The notes under the pieces are model-generated. The model made no database searches and was not told the origin of the DNA. It worked only from the letters and a program-made list of their open reading frames with translations. A program made the translations under genes and the position numbers. DNA of 64,000 nucleotides from NCBI RefSeq assembly GCF_002101815.1, contig NZ_LQPM01000044.1:24755-88754 (forward strand), read 5' to 3'. The first letter of the stretch is position 1, and the number at the start of each line of letters is the position of its first letter. The stretch is from Mycobacterium paraense. Its GTDB lineage: Bacteria > Actinomycetota > Actinomycetes > Mycobacteriales > Mycobacteriaceae. Shown here in pieces: positions 26,720-35,900 of this stretch.

Positions 26720-26892
26720 TCACCTACCTGTGAATTGAAGTTCGTAGATCTTCGACCCGGTCGGGTTCCCTCGTCGAGCGGGAGGTCGACGCATTTCGGT
26801 GCTGATCCGAGATCGAACACGTCGAAGTTGCTCGCAATCCGTGTGGGGTTCACCAACGTGGGGACCACGATATTACCCAGGCCGATATGCGC
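26716..26892 (-). pseudogene. C-terminal remnant of a second aldo-keto reductase
   Basis: Reading the minus strand from 26892 gives HIGLGNIVVPTLVNPTRIAS followed by NFDVFDL, unmistakably the AKR C-terminal NADPH-binding region. The intact neighbour has the matching QLGNSVIFRSSRPEHIATNV and DIFDFEL. After DVFDL the match weakens (a short deletion), then DEGTRPGR resembles the usual DGTRxxP tail. A TAG at 26893-26895 closes the frame upstream, and no N-terminal part is visible. The stop TGA overlaps the start of the intact AKR, the coupling expected of a former operon. This is a decayed paralogue with the 5' portion deleted. Confidence 0.78.
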
Positions 26893-27022
26893 CTAATCAA
26901 TGCCTGGTCGGGGCCCATTGGGCCACGACGTAAAGTTGGTCGCGCGGCACGCCTGGAGTGGGTATCCAATTCCCGTCGCTCGGCGTCGCCGGGTTTTTCA
27001 GTCAGGGGGAGCAGGAGCAGCT

Positions 27023-28135
27023 ATGACCAGAAGCCTGCCGGGGGTGCCGGACCTCGATCTCGGCGCGAAACGCGCACCGATGCGCTGGCTCAGCCGGGTC
27101 CAGGGCGTCGTCACCACCGCCGGCGTCAAGGTCATCCCGTGGATCCCGACCGCCGCCAAGCGGGTGCTGTTCCACGGCCGTTCGGTCATCATCGACGGCA
27201 ACACGCTCGATCCCACGCTGCAGCTGATGCTGTCGGGGCTGCGCGCCGTCGGCATCGACGGCCTCGTCGTCGACGACGAGCCCGCCGCATCCCGCGCCCA
27301 GATGCGCGAGACGCTCGTCGGCCTGCCCGGGCCGCAGATCCACGTCGAGGTGGAGGACCTCTCGCTGCCCGGACCGGCCGGCGCGATCCGCGCGCGGCAC
27401 TACCGCCCCGCCGACGGTGCCGCGGCGCCCCTGCTGGTCTTCTACCACGGCGGTGGCTGGGTGATCGGCGACCTGGACACCCACGACTCGCTGTGCCGGC
27501 TGACCTGCCGCGATGCCGGCATCCACGTGTTGTCGATCGACTACCGGCTGGCTCCCGAGAACCCCGCCCCGGCCGCCGTCGAGGACGCCTACGCGGCCTT
27601 CAGGTGGGCGCACGAGCACGCCGCCGAGCTCGGCGCGACCCCCGGGCGGGTCGCGGTCGGCGGCGACAGCGCCGGCGGCAACCTGGCCGCCGTGGTCGCC
27701 CAGCTGGCGCGCGACGAGGGCGGCCCCGCCCCCGTGCTGCAGTGGCTGATCTACCCGCGGACCGACTTCACCGCGCAGACCCGGTCCATGAGCCTGTTCG
27801 CCCGCGGTTTCCTGCTGACCCGGCGGGACATGGACTGGTTCACCGCGCAGTACCTCAAGGCGTTCGACCCGACCGATCCTCGGGTGTCGCCGCTGCTCGC
27901 CGAGTCGCTGGCGGGGCTCGCGCCCGCGTTGATCGCGGTCGGCGGATTCGATCCGTTGCGTGACGAGGGCGAGGCCTACGCGGCGGCGCTGCAGGCCGCC
28001 GGCACCCCGGTGGACCTGCGTTACATGGGCTCGCTGACCCACGGCTTCGCGAACCTGTTTCAGCTGGGCGGCGACAGCGCGGTGGGCACCAGCGAGCTGG
28101 TGTCGGCCCTGCGCGCGCACCTGAGCCGCGCCTGA
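27023..28135 (+). CDS. lipN: Alpha/beta-hydrolase esterase of the hormone-sensitive lipase family
   Basis: A 370-residue HSL-family (family IV) esterase. The oxyanion-hole motif YHGGGWVIGDLDTHD and the nucleophile elbow GDSAGGN (Ser216) are present. The Asp and His of the triad lie in GGFDPLRDEG and SLTHGFANLF. It corresponds to Rv2970c (LipN), which hydrolyses short-chain esters. ATG 27023 follows a GGGAGCAGGAG-rich region and matches the family start. It is an intracellular enzyme with no signal peptide, and is monocistronic or the first gene of a plus-strand run. Confidence 0.92.
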   Translation: MTRSLPGVPDLDLGAKRAPMRWLSRVQGVVTTAGVKVIPWIPTAAKRVLFHGRSVIIDGNTLDPTLQLMLSGLRAVGIDGLVVDDEPAASRAQMRETLVGLPGPQIHVEVEDLSLPGPAGAIRARHYRPADGAAAPLLVFYHGGGWVIGDLDTHDSLCRLTCRDAGIHVLSIDYRLAPENPAPAAVEDAYAAFRWAHEHAAELGATPGRVAVGGDSAGGNLAAVVAQLARDEGGPAPVLQWLIYPRTDFTAQTRSMSLFARGFLLTRRDMDWFTAQYLKAFDPTDPRVSPLLAESLAGLAPALIAVGGFDPLRDEGEAYAAALQAAGTPVDLRYMGSLTHGFANLFQLGGDSAVGTSELVSALRAHLSRA

Positions 28136-28216
28136 GCCGTCGGGCGGAACGCCGGTACTCTAGAGGCGCCTCCGCCCGACCGCCGGTCGGGCCCGCACCG
28201 AAGGATCAGCGAACCT

Positions 28217-28978
28217 GTGGCCGACAAACCCAAGCGTCCCCCGCGATTCGATGTCAAGTCCGCCACCGGCAAATCCGGCCGACTCGTCCAGATCGGCGGC
28301 ACCGCCTTCATCGTGATCTTCGCGGTCGCGCTCGTCTTCTACATCGTGACGTCGCACCACAAGAAGGGCGGCGCCACGGGGGAGGGCGACACGGTGCGGG
28401 TGACGTCGAGCAAGGTGGTCAACCAGCCGGGCACCAACACTCCCAAGGCCGTCGTGACGTTCTACGAGGATTTCCTCTGCCCGGCCTGCGGTAACTTCGA
28501 GCGCACTTTCGGGCCGACGGTTTCCAAGCTCATCGACATCGGCGCCATCGCGGCCGATTACTCCATGGTGGCGATTCTCGACAACCAGAAGAACCAGAAC
28601 TATTCGTCGCGGGCCGGCGCGGCGGCGATGTGCGTCGCCGACGAATCCATCGACGCGTTCCGCCGGTTCCACAGCGCGCTGTTCAGCACCTCCATCCAGC
28701 CCGACGAACGCGGCACCAGCTTCCCCGACAACGCGCGGCTGATCGAACTCGCCCGCGAGGCCGGCGTCGTCGGCAAGGTTCCCGACTGCATCAACAGCGG
28801 CAAGTACCTGTCCAGGGTGGCCGGGGAGGCGGCGGCCGCGCACATCAACGCGACGCCGACCATCAAGATCAACGGCCAGGATTACGAACCGTCGACGCCC
28901 GACGCGTTCGTGAGCAAGATCAGGTCGATCGTGGGCGACGTGCCCGGCATCGACACCGCCGTCTCGCCCGCGGCCTGA
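28217..28978 (+). CDS. Membrane-anchored DsbA-like thiol oxidoreductase (Rv2969c-like)
   Basis: A 253-residue protein with a short cytoplasmic basic segment, one transmembrane helix (about residues 25-48, GTAFIVIFAVALVFYIVTS) and an extracytoplasmic thioredoxin-fold domain. The active site is Cys88-Pro-Ala-Cys91 in YEDFLCPACGNFE, and the cis-Pro loop is NATPTIKING. In mycobacteria this DsbA-like enzyme makes disulfides in exported proteins and is reoxidised by the VKOR encoded immediately downstream (TGATG overlap). It uses a GTG start. Confidence 0.95.
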   Translation: MADKPKRPPRFDVKSATGKSGRLVQIGGTAFIVIFAVALVFYIVTSHHKKGGATGEGDTVRVTSSKVVNQPGTNTPKAVVTFYEDFLCPACGNFERTFGPTVSKLIDIGAIAADYSMVAILDNQKNQNYSSRAGAAAMCVADESIDAFRRFHSALFSTSIQPDERGTSFPDNARLIELAREAGVVGKVPDCINSGKYLSRVAGEAAAAHINATPTIKINGQDYEPSTPDAFVSKIRSIVGDVPGIDTAVSPAA

Positions 28979-29616
28979 TGACGACGCCGGTGTCAGCGCA
29001 ACCCGCCGAGGACGCCGGCGGCGAGACACCGGATTCGCCGCACCGACCGCCCGTGGGCGCGCCCAGCGCGTGGTGGGTGCTGATCGCCGGCGTGATCGGC
29101 CTGGTTGCCTCCATGACGCTGACGGTGGAGAAGATCGACATCCTGCTCAACCCGTCGTACGTGCCGTCGTGCAACATCAACCCGATCCTGTCGTGCGGCT
29201 CGGTGATGATCACACCCCAGGCGTCGGTGCTGGGCTTCCCCAATCCGCTGCTCGGGCTGGTGGGCTTCGCCGTGGTGGTCGTGACCGGCGTCCTGGCGGT
29301 GGCGAAAGTCTCTCTGCCGCAATGGTATTGGGTCGGCCTGACGGCCGGCATGTTGGCCGGATCGGTGTTCGTGCACTGGCTGATCTTCCAGAGCCTGTAC
29401 CGCATCGGGGCGCTGTGCCCCTACTGCATGGTGGTCTGGGTGGTCACCATCTCGCTGCTGGTGGTGGTCGCGTCGATCGCGTTTCGTCCCGCCCTGCAGA
29501 CCGGTCCGCTCCAGCTGTTGTACCAGTGGCGGTGGTCGATCGCCGCGCTGTGGTTCACGGCGGTGTTCCTGCTGATCATGGCGCGGTTCTGGGACTACTG
29601 GTCCACGCTGTTGTGA
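28978..29616 (+). CDS. Vitamin K epoxide reductase homologue (VKOR)
   Basis: A 212-residue integral membrane protein with about five hydrophobic segments. The loop cysteines are in PSCNINPILSCGSV, and the redox CxxC that contacts quinone is in IGALCPYCMVVW. In mycobacteria it regenerates the DsbA-like partner by passing electrons to menaquinone, and is the target of warfarin-like inhibitors. Its ATG overlaps the stop of the DsbA-like gene, giving strict translational coupling. In H37Rv the next gene is pca; here it is rsmD, 4 bp away. Confidence 0.95.
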   Translation: MTTPVSAQPAEDAGGETPDSPHRPPVGAPSAWWVLIAGVIGLVASMTLTVEKIDILLNPSYVPSCNINPILSCGSVMITPQASVLGFPNPLLGLVGFAVVVVTGVLAVAKVSLPQWYWVGLTAGMLAGSVFVHWLIFQSLYRIGALCPYCMVVWVVTISLLVVVASIAFRPALQTGPLQLLYQWRWSIAALWFTAVFLLIMARFWDYWSTLL

Positions 29617-29620
29617 ACGC

Positions 29621-30175
29621 ATGACCCGGATCATCGGCGGCGTCGCCGGGGGCCGGCGCATCACCGTCCCGCCGCGGGGCACCCGGCCCACCACCGACCG
29701 GGTGCGCGAATCGCTGTTCAACATCGTCACCGCGCGCCGGGAGCTGGCCGGCCTGGCGGTGCTGGACCTGTACGCCGGCTCGGGCGCGCTGGGGCTGGAG
29801 GCGCTGTCGCGCGGGGCCGCCTCCGCGCTGTTCGTGGAGTCCGACCCGCGCGCCGCGGCCGTCATCGCGCGCAACATCGAGACGTTGGGCCTGCCCGGCG
29901 CGACCCTGCGCCGGGGCGCGGTGGCCGCGGTGCTGGCGGCCGGAACCCCGTCCGCGGTGGACCTGGTGCTGGCCGACCCGCCCTACGACGTCGACGCCGC
30001 GGAGCTCGGCGGCGTGCTGGCCGCCCTGACCACGCACGGCTGGGTGCGCGAGGGAACCGTTGCGGCCGTGGAGCGTCGGGCCGCCGGCGCGCCGCTGACG
30101 TGGCCGGCGGGCTGGTCGGTGTGGCCCGAGCGCGTGTACGGCGACACCCGTTTGGAGCTGGCCGAGCACGAGTAG
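29621..30175 (+). CDS. rsmD: 16S rRNA (guanine966-N2)-methyltransferase
   Basis: A 184-residue class I SAM-dependent methyltransferase. The signatures are the N-terminal RIIGGVAGGRRITVPPRGTRPT, the SAM-binding LDLYAGSGALGLEALSRGA, and the catalytic LADPPYDVD (DPPY motif). It modifies G966 of 16S rRNA in the 30S subunit. coaD follows after 23 bp, a very widely conserved pairing. Confidence 0.95.
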   Translation: MTRIIGGVAGGRRITVPPRGTRPTTDRVRESLFNIVTARRELAGLAVLDLYAGSGALGLEALSRGAASALFVESDPRAAAVIARNIETLGLPGATLRRGAVAAVLAAGTPSAVDLVLADPPYDVDAAELGGVLAALTTHGWVREGTVAAVERRAAGAPLTWPAGWSVWPERVYGDTRLELAEHE

Positions 30176-30198
30176 CCCGGCGTGTAGCGTCATCGCTT

Positions 30199-30681
30199 AT
30201 GAGCGGCGCGGTTTGTCCGGGCTCGTTTGACCCGGTGACGTTGGGCCACATCGACGTCTTCGAACGCGCCTCGGCCCAGTTCGACGAGGTGGTGGTGGCG
30301 ATCCTGGTCAACCCCGCCAAGAAGGGCATGTTCGACCTCGACGAGCGGATCGCGATGATCGAGGAGTCGACGACGCATCTGGCCAACCTGCGGGTGGAGT
30401 CCGGCCAGGGCCTGGTGGTCGACTTCGTCAGGGCCCGGGGGATGACCGCCATCGTGAAGGGTCTGCGCACCGGAACCGACTTCGAATACGAGCTGCAGAT
30501 GGCGCAGATGAACAAGCACATCGCCGGGGTGGACACGTTTTTCGTCGCCACCACGCCGCGCTATTCGTTCGTGTCGTCCTCGCTGGCCAAGGAGGTCGCG
30601 CTGCTGGGCGGCGACGTGTCGGAGCTGCTGCCCGAACCGGTGAACCGCCGGCTGCGGGAAAAGCTGTCGGCCCGCTCCTGA
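30199..30681 (+). CDS. coaD: Phosphopantetheine adenylyltransferase
   Basis: A 160-residue CoaD, the penultimate step of CoA synthesis. The nucleotidyltransferase motif is CPGSFDPVTLGHIDVFERAS (T/HxGH), with VVDFVRARGMTAIVKGLRTG and TPRYSFVSSSLAKEVA following. CoA also supplies the 4'-phosphopantetheine arm that the two ACP domains of the neighbouring Pfa synthase need. The Pfa cluster begins about 200 bp downstream. Confidence 0.97.
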   Translation: MSGAVCPGSFDPVTLGHIDVFERASAQFDEVVVAILVNPAKKGMFDLDERIAMIEESTTHLANLRVESGQGLVVDFVRARGMTAIVKGLRTGTDFEYELQMAQMNKHIAGVDTFFVATTPRYSFVSSSLAKEVALLGGDVSELLPEPVNRRLREKLSARS

Positions 30682-30812
30682 GGCGCCCGCACCGCCAAAT
30701 CCACTGTGCCGCTGAGCAAGTGAGTCTGACTTCCTTTTCCGTAGCACCGGGATTCTGCCATGGCGCATGCCACCGGAAATCGAACAAGGCAGTTTTGACG
30801 CTCAGCACGGCC

Positions 30813-30847
30813 AACCGTGAGAAACTGCAGGCTGGCTTTTCTCGGTT
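30813..30847. promoter_or_regulatory. Inverted repeat upstream of the PfaD-like gene
   Basis: AACCGTGAGAAA at 30813-30824 and TTTTCTCGGTT at 30837-30847 form an 11-bp stem with one bulged T and a 12-base loop, 39 bp before the GTG start. It could be an operator or an attenuator-like hairpin. A TTGACG hexamer lies at 30795 but no convincing -10 follows. Confidence 0.35.
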
Positions 30848-30885
30848 GACGTATTCGGGGGCCACACGATGGAAGGGAATTGGCG

Positions 30886-32565
30886 GTGAATGAGCGACCT
30901 GCCGTCGTATTGGAGCATCGCACCCAGGCCGATGTGACCCCGGTCTTGGGTGGATGGCGCCCGACCACCGCGTCGCCGGCATTCGCACCGCCGGACATCG
31001 CTCGGGTCCTGCAGTACGTTCGCCACCCGGTTCACGTCGTCCGCGAGGAGGCCACGGGGCAGCTCGGGCTCGCCATGGGCGGCGAATTGGTGGGCGCCGG
31101 TGCCGCGGAGATATCGCTGGTGGCGACGTTGCCGCCGATCTACCCGGAGTGGCTGGGCGACCGCGAGTTCTGCGAGGCGCACGGGACCCGCTTTCCTTAC
31201 GTCACCGGAGCCATGGCAAACGGCATCGCGACGCCGGCGCTGGTGGTGGCGATCGCCGAGGCCGGCATGTTGGGCTTCTTCGGCGCCGGCGGCCTCTCGT
31301 ACGCCGGCGTGGAACAGGGGCTGGCCGACATCCGGGCCAGGCTCGCGGGCAGGACCGGACTCGCATGGGGCGCGAACCTGATCCACTCACCCCACGAGCC
31401 CGCGCTCGAGGCGCGGGTGGCCGAGCTGTTCATCGAGCACGACATCCGCATCGTCGAGGCGTCGGCGTTCATGAAACTGACCCCGGCGGTCGTCCACTAC
31501 GCGTTGTCCGGCCTGTCGACCGATCCGTCCGGCGCCATCGTTCGCAGGAACCATGTGATGGCGAAGGTCTCACGGCCCGAGGTCGCACGCATGTTCATGG
31601 AGCCCGCGCCGGCGGCGCTGGTCTCGGCGCTCGAAGCGGCCGGCAAGCTCACCGCGCGGGAAGCCGAGCTTTCGCGACACGTGCCCGTGGCGGAGGACAT
31701 CACGGTCGAGGCCGACAGCGGAGGGCACACCGACAACCGCCCGCTGCCCGCGCTGTTCTCGGAGATCGTGCTGCTGCGCGACGAGCTGGCGCACCGGCAC
31801 GGCCTCAAGACCCGGGTGCGGGTGGGCGCGGGCGGCGGCATCAGCACGCCGCAGTCTGTTGCCGGTGCGTTCGCGATGGGGGCGGCGTACGTCGTCACCG
31901 GCTCGGTCAACCAATCGTGCGTCGAGTCCGGGCTGTCGGCGCGGGCGCGGGAGATGCTCGCCAAGGCGTCGGTGGCGGACGTGATGATGGCCCCGGCCTC
32001 CGACATGTTCGAGATGGGCGTGAATCTTCAGGTGCTCAAGCGTGGCTCGATGTTCGGCCCACGGGCGAGGAAGCTCTACGGGTGGTACGCCGGCAACCCG
32101 GACCTGGCGACCGTCCTGGGCGAGCATCGCGGCGAGCTGGAAAAGATCCTCGGCAAGAGCGTCGAGGAGGTGTGGGCCGAAACCCGGCAGTACTGGGAGC
32201 AGCGGGAGCCGTCGGTGCTCGACCTCGCGGCCCGGGACGCGAAGTATCAGATGGCGCTGGTGTTCCGCTGGTATCTGGGCAAATCAAGCCGGTGGGCGAT
32301 CGAGGGGGATCCCGACCGGGTGCTGGACTATCAGATCTGGTGCGGCCCCTCGATGGGGGCCTTCAACAGCTGGGTGGCGGGTAGTTACCTCGAGCGATGC
32401 GAGCACCGCAACGTCGACCAGGTCGCGCTCAACTTGCTGGAAGGCGCCGCGCAGATCAGCCGCGCGCAGCAGGCGCGCACCTGCGGGGTTCCCGTTCCGG
32501 TAAGCGCATTCCGTTACATTCCGCGCCCATTGTCGATAGCGCCCGACGGCGCGCGGTCGACCTGA
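30886..32565 (+). CDS. pfaD: PfaD-like trans-acting enoyl reductase of a PUFA-type synthase (Pfa1)
   Basis: A 559-residue flavin-dependent TIM-barrel enoyl reductase of the PfaD/2-nitropropane-dioxygenase family. FPYVTGAMANGIATPALVVA, GMLGFFGAGGLSYAGVEQGL and VRVGAGGGISTPQSVAGAFA build the FMN site. The C-terminal KYQMALVFRWYLGKSSRWAI and YQIWCGPSMGAFNSWVAGS are specific to PfaD rather than generic nitronate monooxygenases. It would reduce enoyl intermediates carried on the ACPs of the next protein. GTG 30886 has GGAAGGGA 7 bp upstream. A hairpin follows the gene, so it may be transcribed apart from the two synthase genes. Confidence 0.9.
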   Translation: MNERPAVVLEHRTQADVTPVLGGWRPTTASPAFAPPDIARVLQYVRHPVHVVREEATGQLGLAMGGELVGAGAAEISLVATLPPIYPEWLGDREFCEAHGTRFPYVTGAMANGIATPALVVAIAEAGMLGFFGAGGLSYAGVEQGLADIRARLAGRTGLAWGANLIHSPHEPALEARVAELFIEHDIRIVEASAFMKLTPAVVHYALSGLSTDPSGAIVRRNHVMAKVSRPEVARMFMEPAPAALVSALEAAGKLTAREAELSRHVPVAEDITVEADSGGHTDNRPLPALFSEIVLLRDELAHRHGLKTRVRVGAGGGISTPQSVAGAFAMGAAYVVTGSVNQSCVESGLSARAREMLAKASVADVMMAPASDMFEMGVNLQVLKRGSMFGPRARKLYGWYAGNPDLATVLGEHRGELEKILGKSVEEVWAETRQYWEQREPSVLDLAARDAKYQMALVFRWYLGKSSRWAIEGDPDRVLDYQIWCGPSMGAFNSWVAGSYLERCEHRNVDQVALNLLEGAAQISRAQQARTCGVPVPVSAFRYIPRPLSIAPDGARST

Positions 32566-32632
32566 CCGTCCCGACCGACTCCGCGCGCGTCGCGCCCCGC
32601 CTGAATTGCGGGATGCAGAATGGCGGCCGCGC

Positions 32633-32662
32633 GGCAAATATTACCTGTCGGTAGTTTTTGCC
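32633..32662 (+). terminator. Probable terminator after the PfaD-like gene
   Basis: GGCAAATATTACC and GGTAGTTTTTGCC form a 13-bp stem with a single mismatch and one G-T pair around loop TGTC. It lies 68 bp after the stop, in the 345-bp gap before the next gene. This suggests separate control of the enoyl reductase and the megasynthases. Confidence 0.5.
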
Positions 32663-32754
32663 ACCCGCACGCCGTCGCGCTTGCGTGCAATTCACCCACC
32701 GCCCGGTGACTGCCGGCTGGGGCGCTTAAGGTCGCCCTAAGACCACCTGCCAGT

Positions 32755-32787
32755 TATTGACAATCCGTCAATACGACCGCCTATGCT
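32755..32787 (+). promoter_or_regulatory. Candidate promoter and overlapping inverted repeat for pfa2-pfa3
   Basis: The perfect inverted repeat TATTGAC-AATCC-GTCAATA (32755-32773) contains a consensus -35 hexamer TTGACA (32757-32762). TATGCT at 32782-32787 is a fair -10 after a 19-bp spacer. A regulator bound to the repeat would block or help polymerase. The rest of the 345-bp gap (32566-32910) contains the terminator-like hairpin and no gene that I can see. Confidence 0.45.
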
Positions 32788-32910
32788 CTGGTATCGTCCG
32801 GCGAGCGTTCGACCCGTCTTGGCTGATCAATCCGGTAAAACCTAACGGTCAGTCTTCGCGACCCGGGTTGACACGCCGTGCGGTACGTGTAGACGACGCG
32901 AAGGAGACCG

Positions 32911-35900
32911 GTGGTATCCAAGCATCCTCCCGTGGCCGTGGTCGGCGTGAGCGCGCTGTTTCCGGGGTCTCCCGAAGCCGAGCGCTTCTGGCGCAACATC
33001 GTCGGAGGCGTCGATCTGTTCTCCGACATTCCCGCGTCCCATTGGAGCGTTGAGGACTACTACGATCCGACTCCGGGCGCCCAAGACAAGGTTTATGCGC
33101 GTCGCGGCGGATTCTTGCCCGATATCGACTTTTCGCCGATGGATTTCGGAATTCCACCGAATGTTCTGCCCGCGACCGACACCGCACAATTGCTCGGCCT
33201 CAGAGTCGCGCAACAGGTTTTGGAAGACATGGCGGGCGGCGATTTCTCTCATATCGACCGTGAGCGCGTCAGCGTCGTTCTGGGCGCATCCGGCGGCACC
33301 GAGATGACCAACTACATGGGCGGCAGCCTGCACCGGCCGGTGTGGGAGCGGGGCCTTCGCGCGGCCGGTCTGTCCGAACGCGACGTCGCCGCGTTCAGTG
33401 AGAGCGTCGCGTCCGGCTATACGCCGTGGCAGGAGAACACCTTCCCGGGTCTTCTCGGCAACGTGATCGCCGGGCGCATCGCCAACCGGTTCGACCTCGG
33501 GGGTACGAACTGCGTCATCGACGCGGCCTGCGCCAGCTCCCTGGCCGCGCTCGAGGTCGGGCTGCACGAGCTGTATCTCGGTGAAGCGGACATGGTGATC
33601 GCGGGCGGCGTCGATGCCTTCAACGACATCTTGATGTTCATGTGCTTCGCCAAAGTCACCGCGCTGTCGCCCACCGGCGACTGCCGCCCGTTCTCCGACC
33701 AATCGGACGGCACCATGCTGGGTGAAGGGCTGGCGATGCTCGCGCTCAAGCGGCTCGACGACGCCGAACGCGATGGTGACCGCATCTACGCCGTCATCCG
33801 CGGCATCGGTACCTCGTCGGACGGCCGCGCCAAGAGCATCTATGCGCCGAGTCCGGCCGGCCAGGCCAAAGCCCTGCGCCGCGCCTATGCCGCGGCCGGC
33901 TACGGGCCCGAAACCGTGGGGCTCGTGGAGGCGCATGGCACCGGAACCAAAGCCGGCGACGTCGCCGAGTTCACCGCGCTGCGAGAGGTGTTCGACTCCT
34001 CGGGCCGGGCGGACCGGCAGTGGTGCGCGCTCGGCTCCGTCAAATCACAGGTCGGTCACACCAAAGGCGCGGCGGGTGCCTGCGGCCTGTTCAAGACCGT
34101 GCTGGCGCTGCACCACAAGACGTTGCCGCCCACCATCAAGGTCGATCAGCCCAACCCCGCCCTCGACATTGAGCAGTCACCGTTCTATCTGCCGACGCGG
34201 GCCAAGCCATGGGTGGCCGCCAACGGCGTGCCGAGGCGCGCGTCGGTCAGCTCGTTCGGCTTCGGCGGCACCAACTTTCACGTCACCGTCGAGGAGTACA
34301 CGGGCACCGGGAAGCGCGCGTGGCGATACCGGTCCTGGGATTCCGAACTGATCGTGCTCGGCGCGCCCTCCGCCGCGGCGCTGTCCGAACAAGCCGCCCG
34401 TCTCGCAGCGTCACTCGTCGACACCGACGACATGCTCGGCTACATCGCACGCAGCACGCAATCCGCCTACGACGCCGCGCAGCCGCACCGCCTTGCCGTC
34501 GTCGCCGACGGCGTCGCGGACCTGCGCACCAAGCTCGACGACGTCGCGGCGACGCTGAAGGCGCCCGATTTGGCGGTGTCATTCAGTTCGCCGCGGGGTT
34601 ACCACTATTCGGCGCAACAGCCCGGTCCGGTCGCGCTGTTGTTTCCGGGACAGGGCAGCCAGTACGTCGGCATGGGCGCCGACCTCCCGCAGCTCTACGA
34701 GCCGGCGCTCGCGCCGTGGGAAGTCGCCTCCGCCCAGCTGCTGAACGCCGATCGCGACCTGCACCAGGTCGTGTGGCCGCGCTCGGCGTTCACCGACGAC
34801 GAGCGCGCGCGGCAGGCGGCCGAATTGACGAGAACCGAGTGGGCGCAGCCGGGCATCGGCGCCCACAGCCTGAGCCTGCTGTCGGTGATCCGTGCCCTCG
34901 GCATCGCGCCGGTTGCCGTCGGCGGACACAGCTTCGGCGAAGTCAGCGCGCTCTGTGCCGCTGGCGTTTTCAGCGAAGAGGTCGCCCTGCTGATCGCGCG
35001 GGCACGTGGCGCGCTGATGGCCGAGGCGGCGACCCACAGCGACGGCGCGATGTGCGCGGTGGCCGCGCCGCTGGAGTGGGTCCGCAAGCTGATCGCGGAG
35101 TCCGGGCTCGCGGTGTCCATCGCCAACCACAACGCCCCCGACCAGTTCGTGCTCTCGGGCGACAGCGCCGCCATCGACGTTGCCGCGCAACGGTTTAACG
35201 AGGCGGGCATCAACGCGCGGCGCCTCGACGTCGCCACCGCCTTCCATTCCGACATCGTCAGCCCGGCGGCGGCTCCCTTCGCGTCGTTCCTTTCTGACGT
35301 CCCGTTCCGCGCGCCCGAGGTGCCGGTGTACGCCAACGCGACGGCGCGGCCGTACGCCTCCGACGCTGCGGAGATGCGGACGACGCTGGCCAACCAGATC
35401 GCTCAGCCGGTGCGGTTCGCCGAACAGATTCAGGCGATGTGGCAGGCCGGCGCGCGCACCTTCGTCGAGGTGGGCCCCGGCAGCGTGCTGACAAACCTGG
35501 TCGGCAAGTGCCTCGCGGACCAGGAGCACGTCGCGGTGGCCCTGGATGCCAAGCACACGAACGGGATTCGAGCGCTGTGGAACGGGCTGGCCCAACTCGC
35601 TGCCGCCGGCGTCCCGATGAACTTCGAGCGACTGTGGGCCGATTACCGCCCCGGCGACGATCCTCGCACTCGCCAGCGACCGAAGCTGACCCTCAAGATC
35701 AACGGATCCAACTACGGACGGCCCACCGCAAGCGACCGGCCAGAATCGGAGCCCACATTGGCGCCAGCAGAACCAATCACGCCCGCCGCCCACGTGCCCG
35801 CCCCGGCGCCGCTGCCGGTCGCTCCCGCGGCGCTCAATGGTAACGGCGCGCACGGCGGCACGCCGGTCACCGCGGTGCCCCCCGCGACAACCCCCGCCGC

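Noticed and set aside
30880..32565. Reading the first Pfa gene as a nitronate monooxygenase
   Set aside because: The FMN barrel is shared, but the C-terminal region with FRWYLGKSSRWAI and IWCGPSMGAFNSW is specific to PfaD and the gene stands next to PfaA- and PfaC-like synthases.
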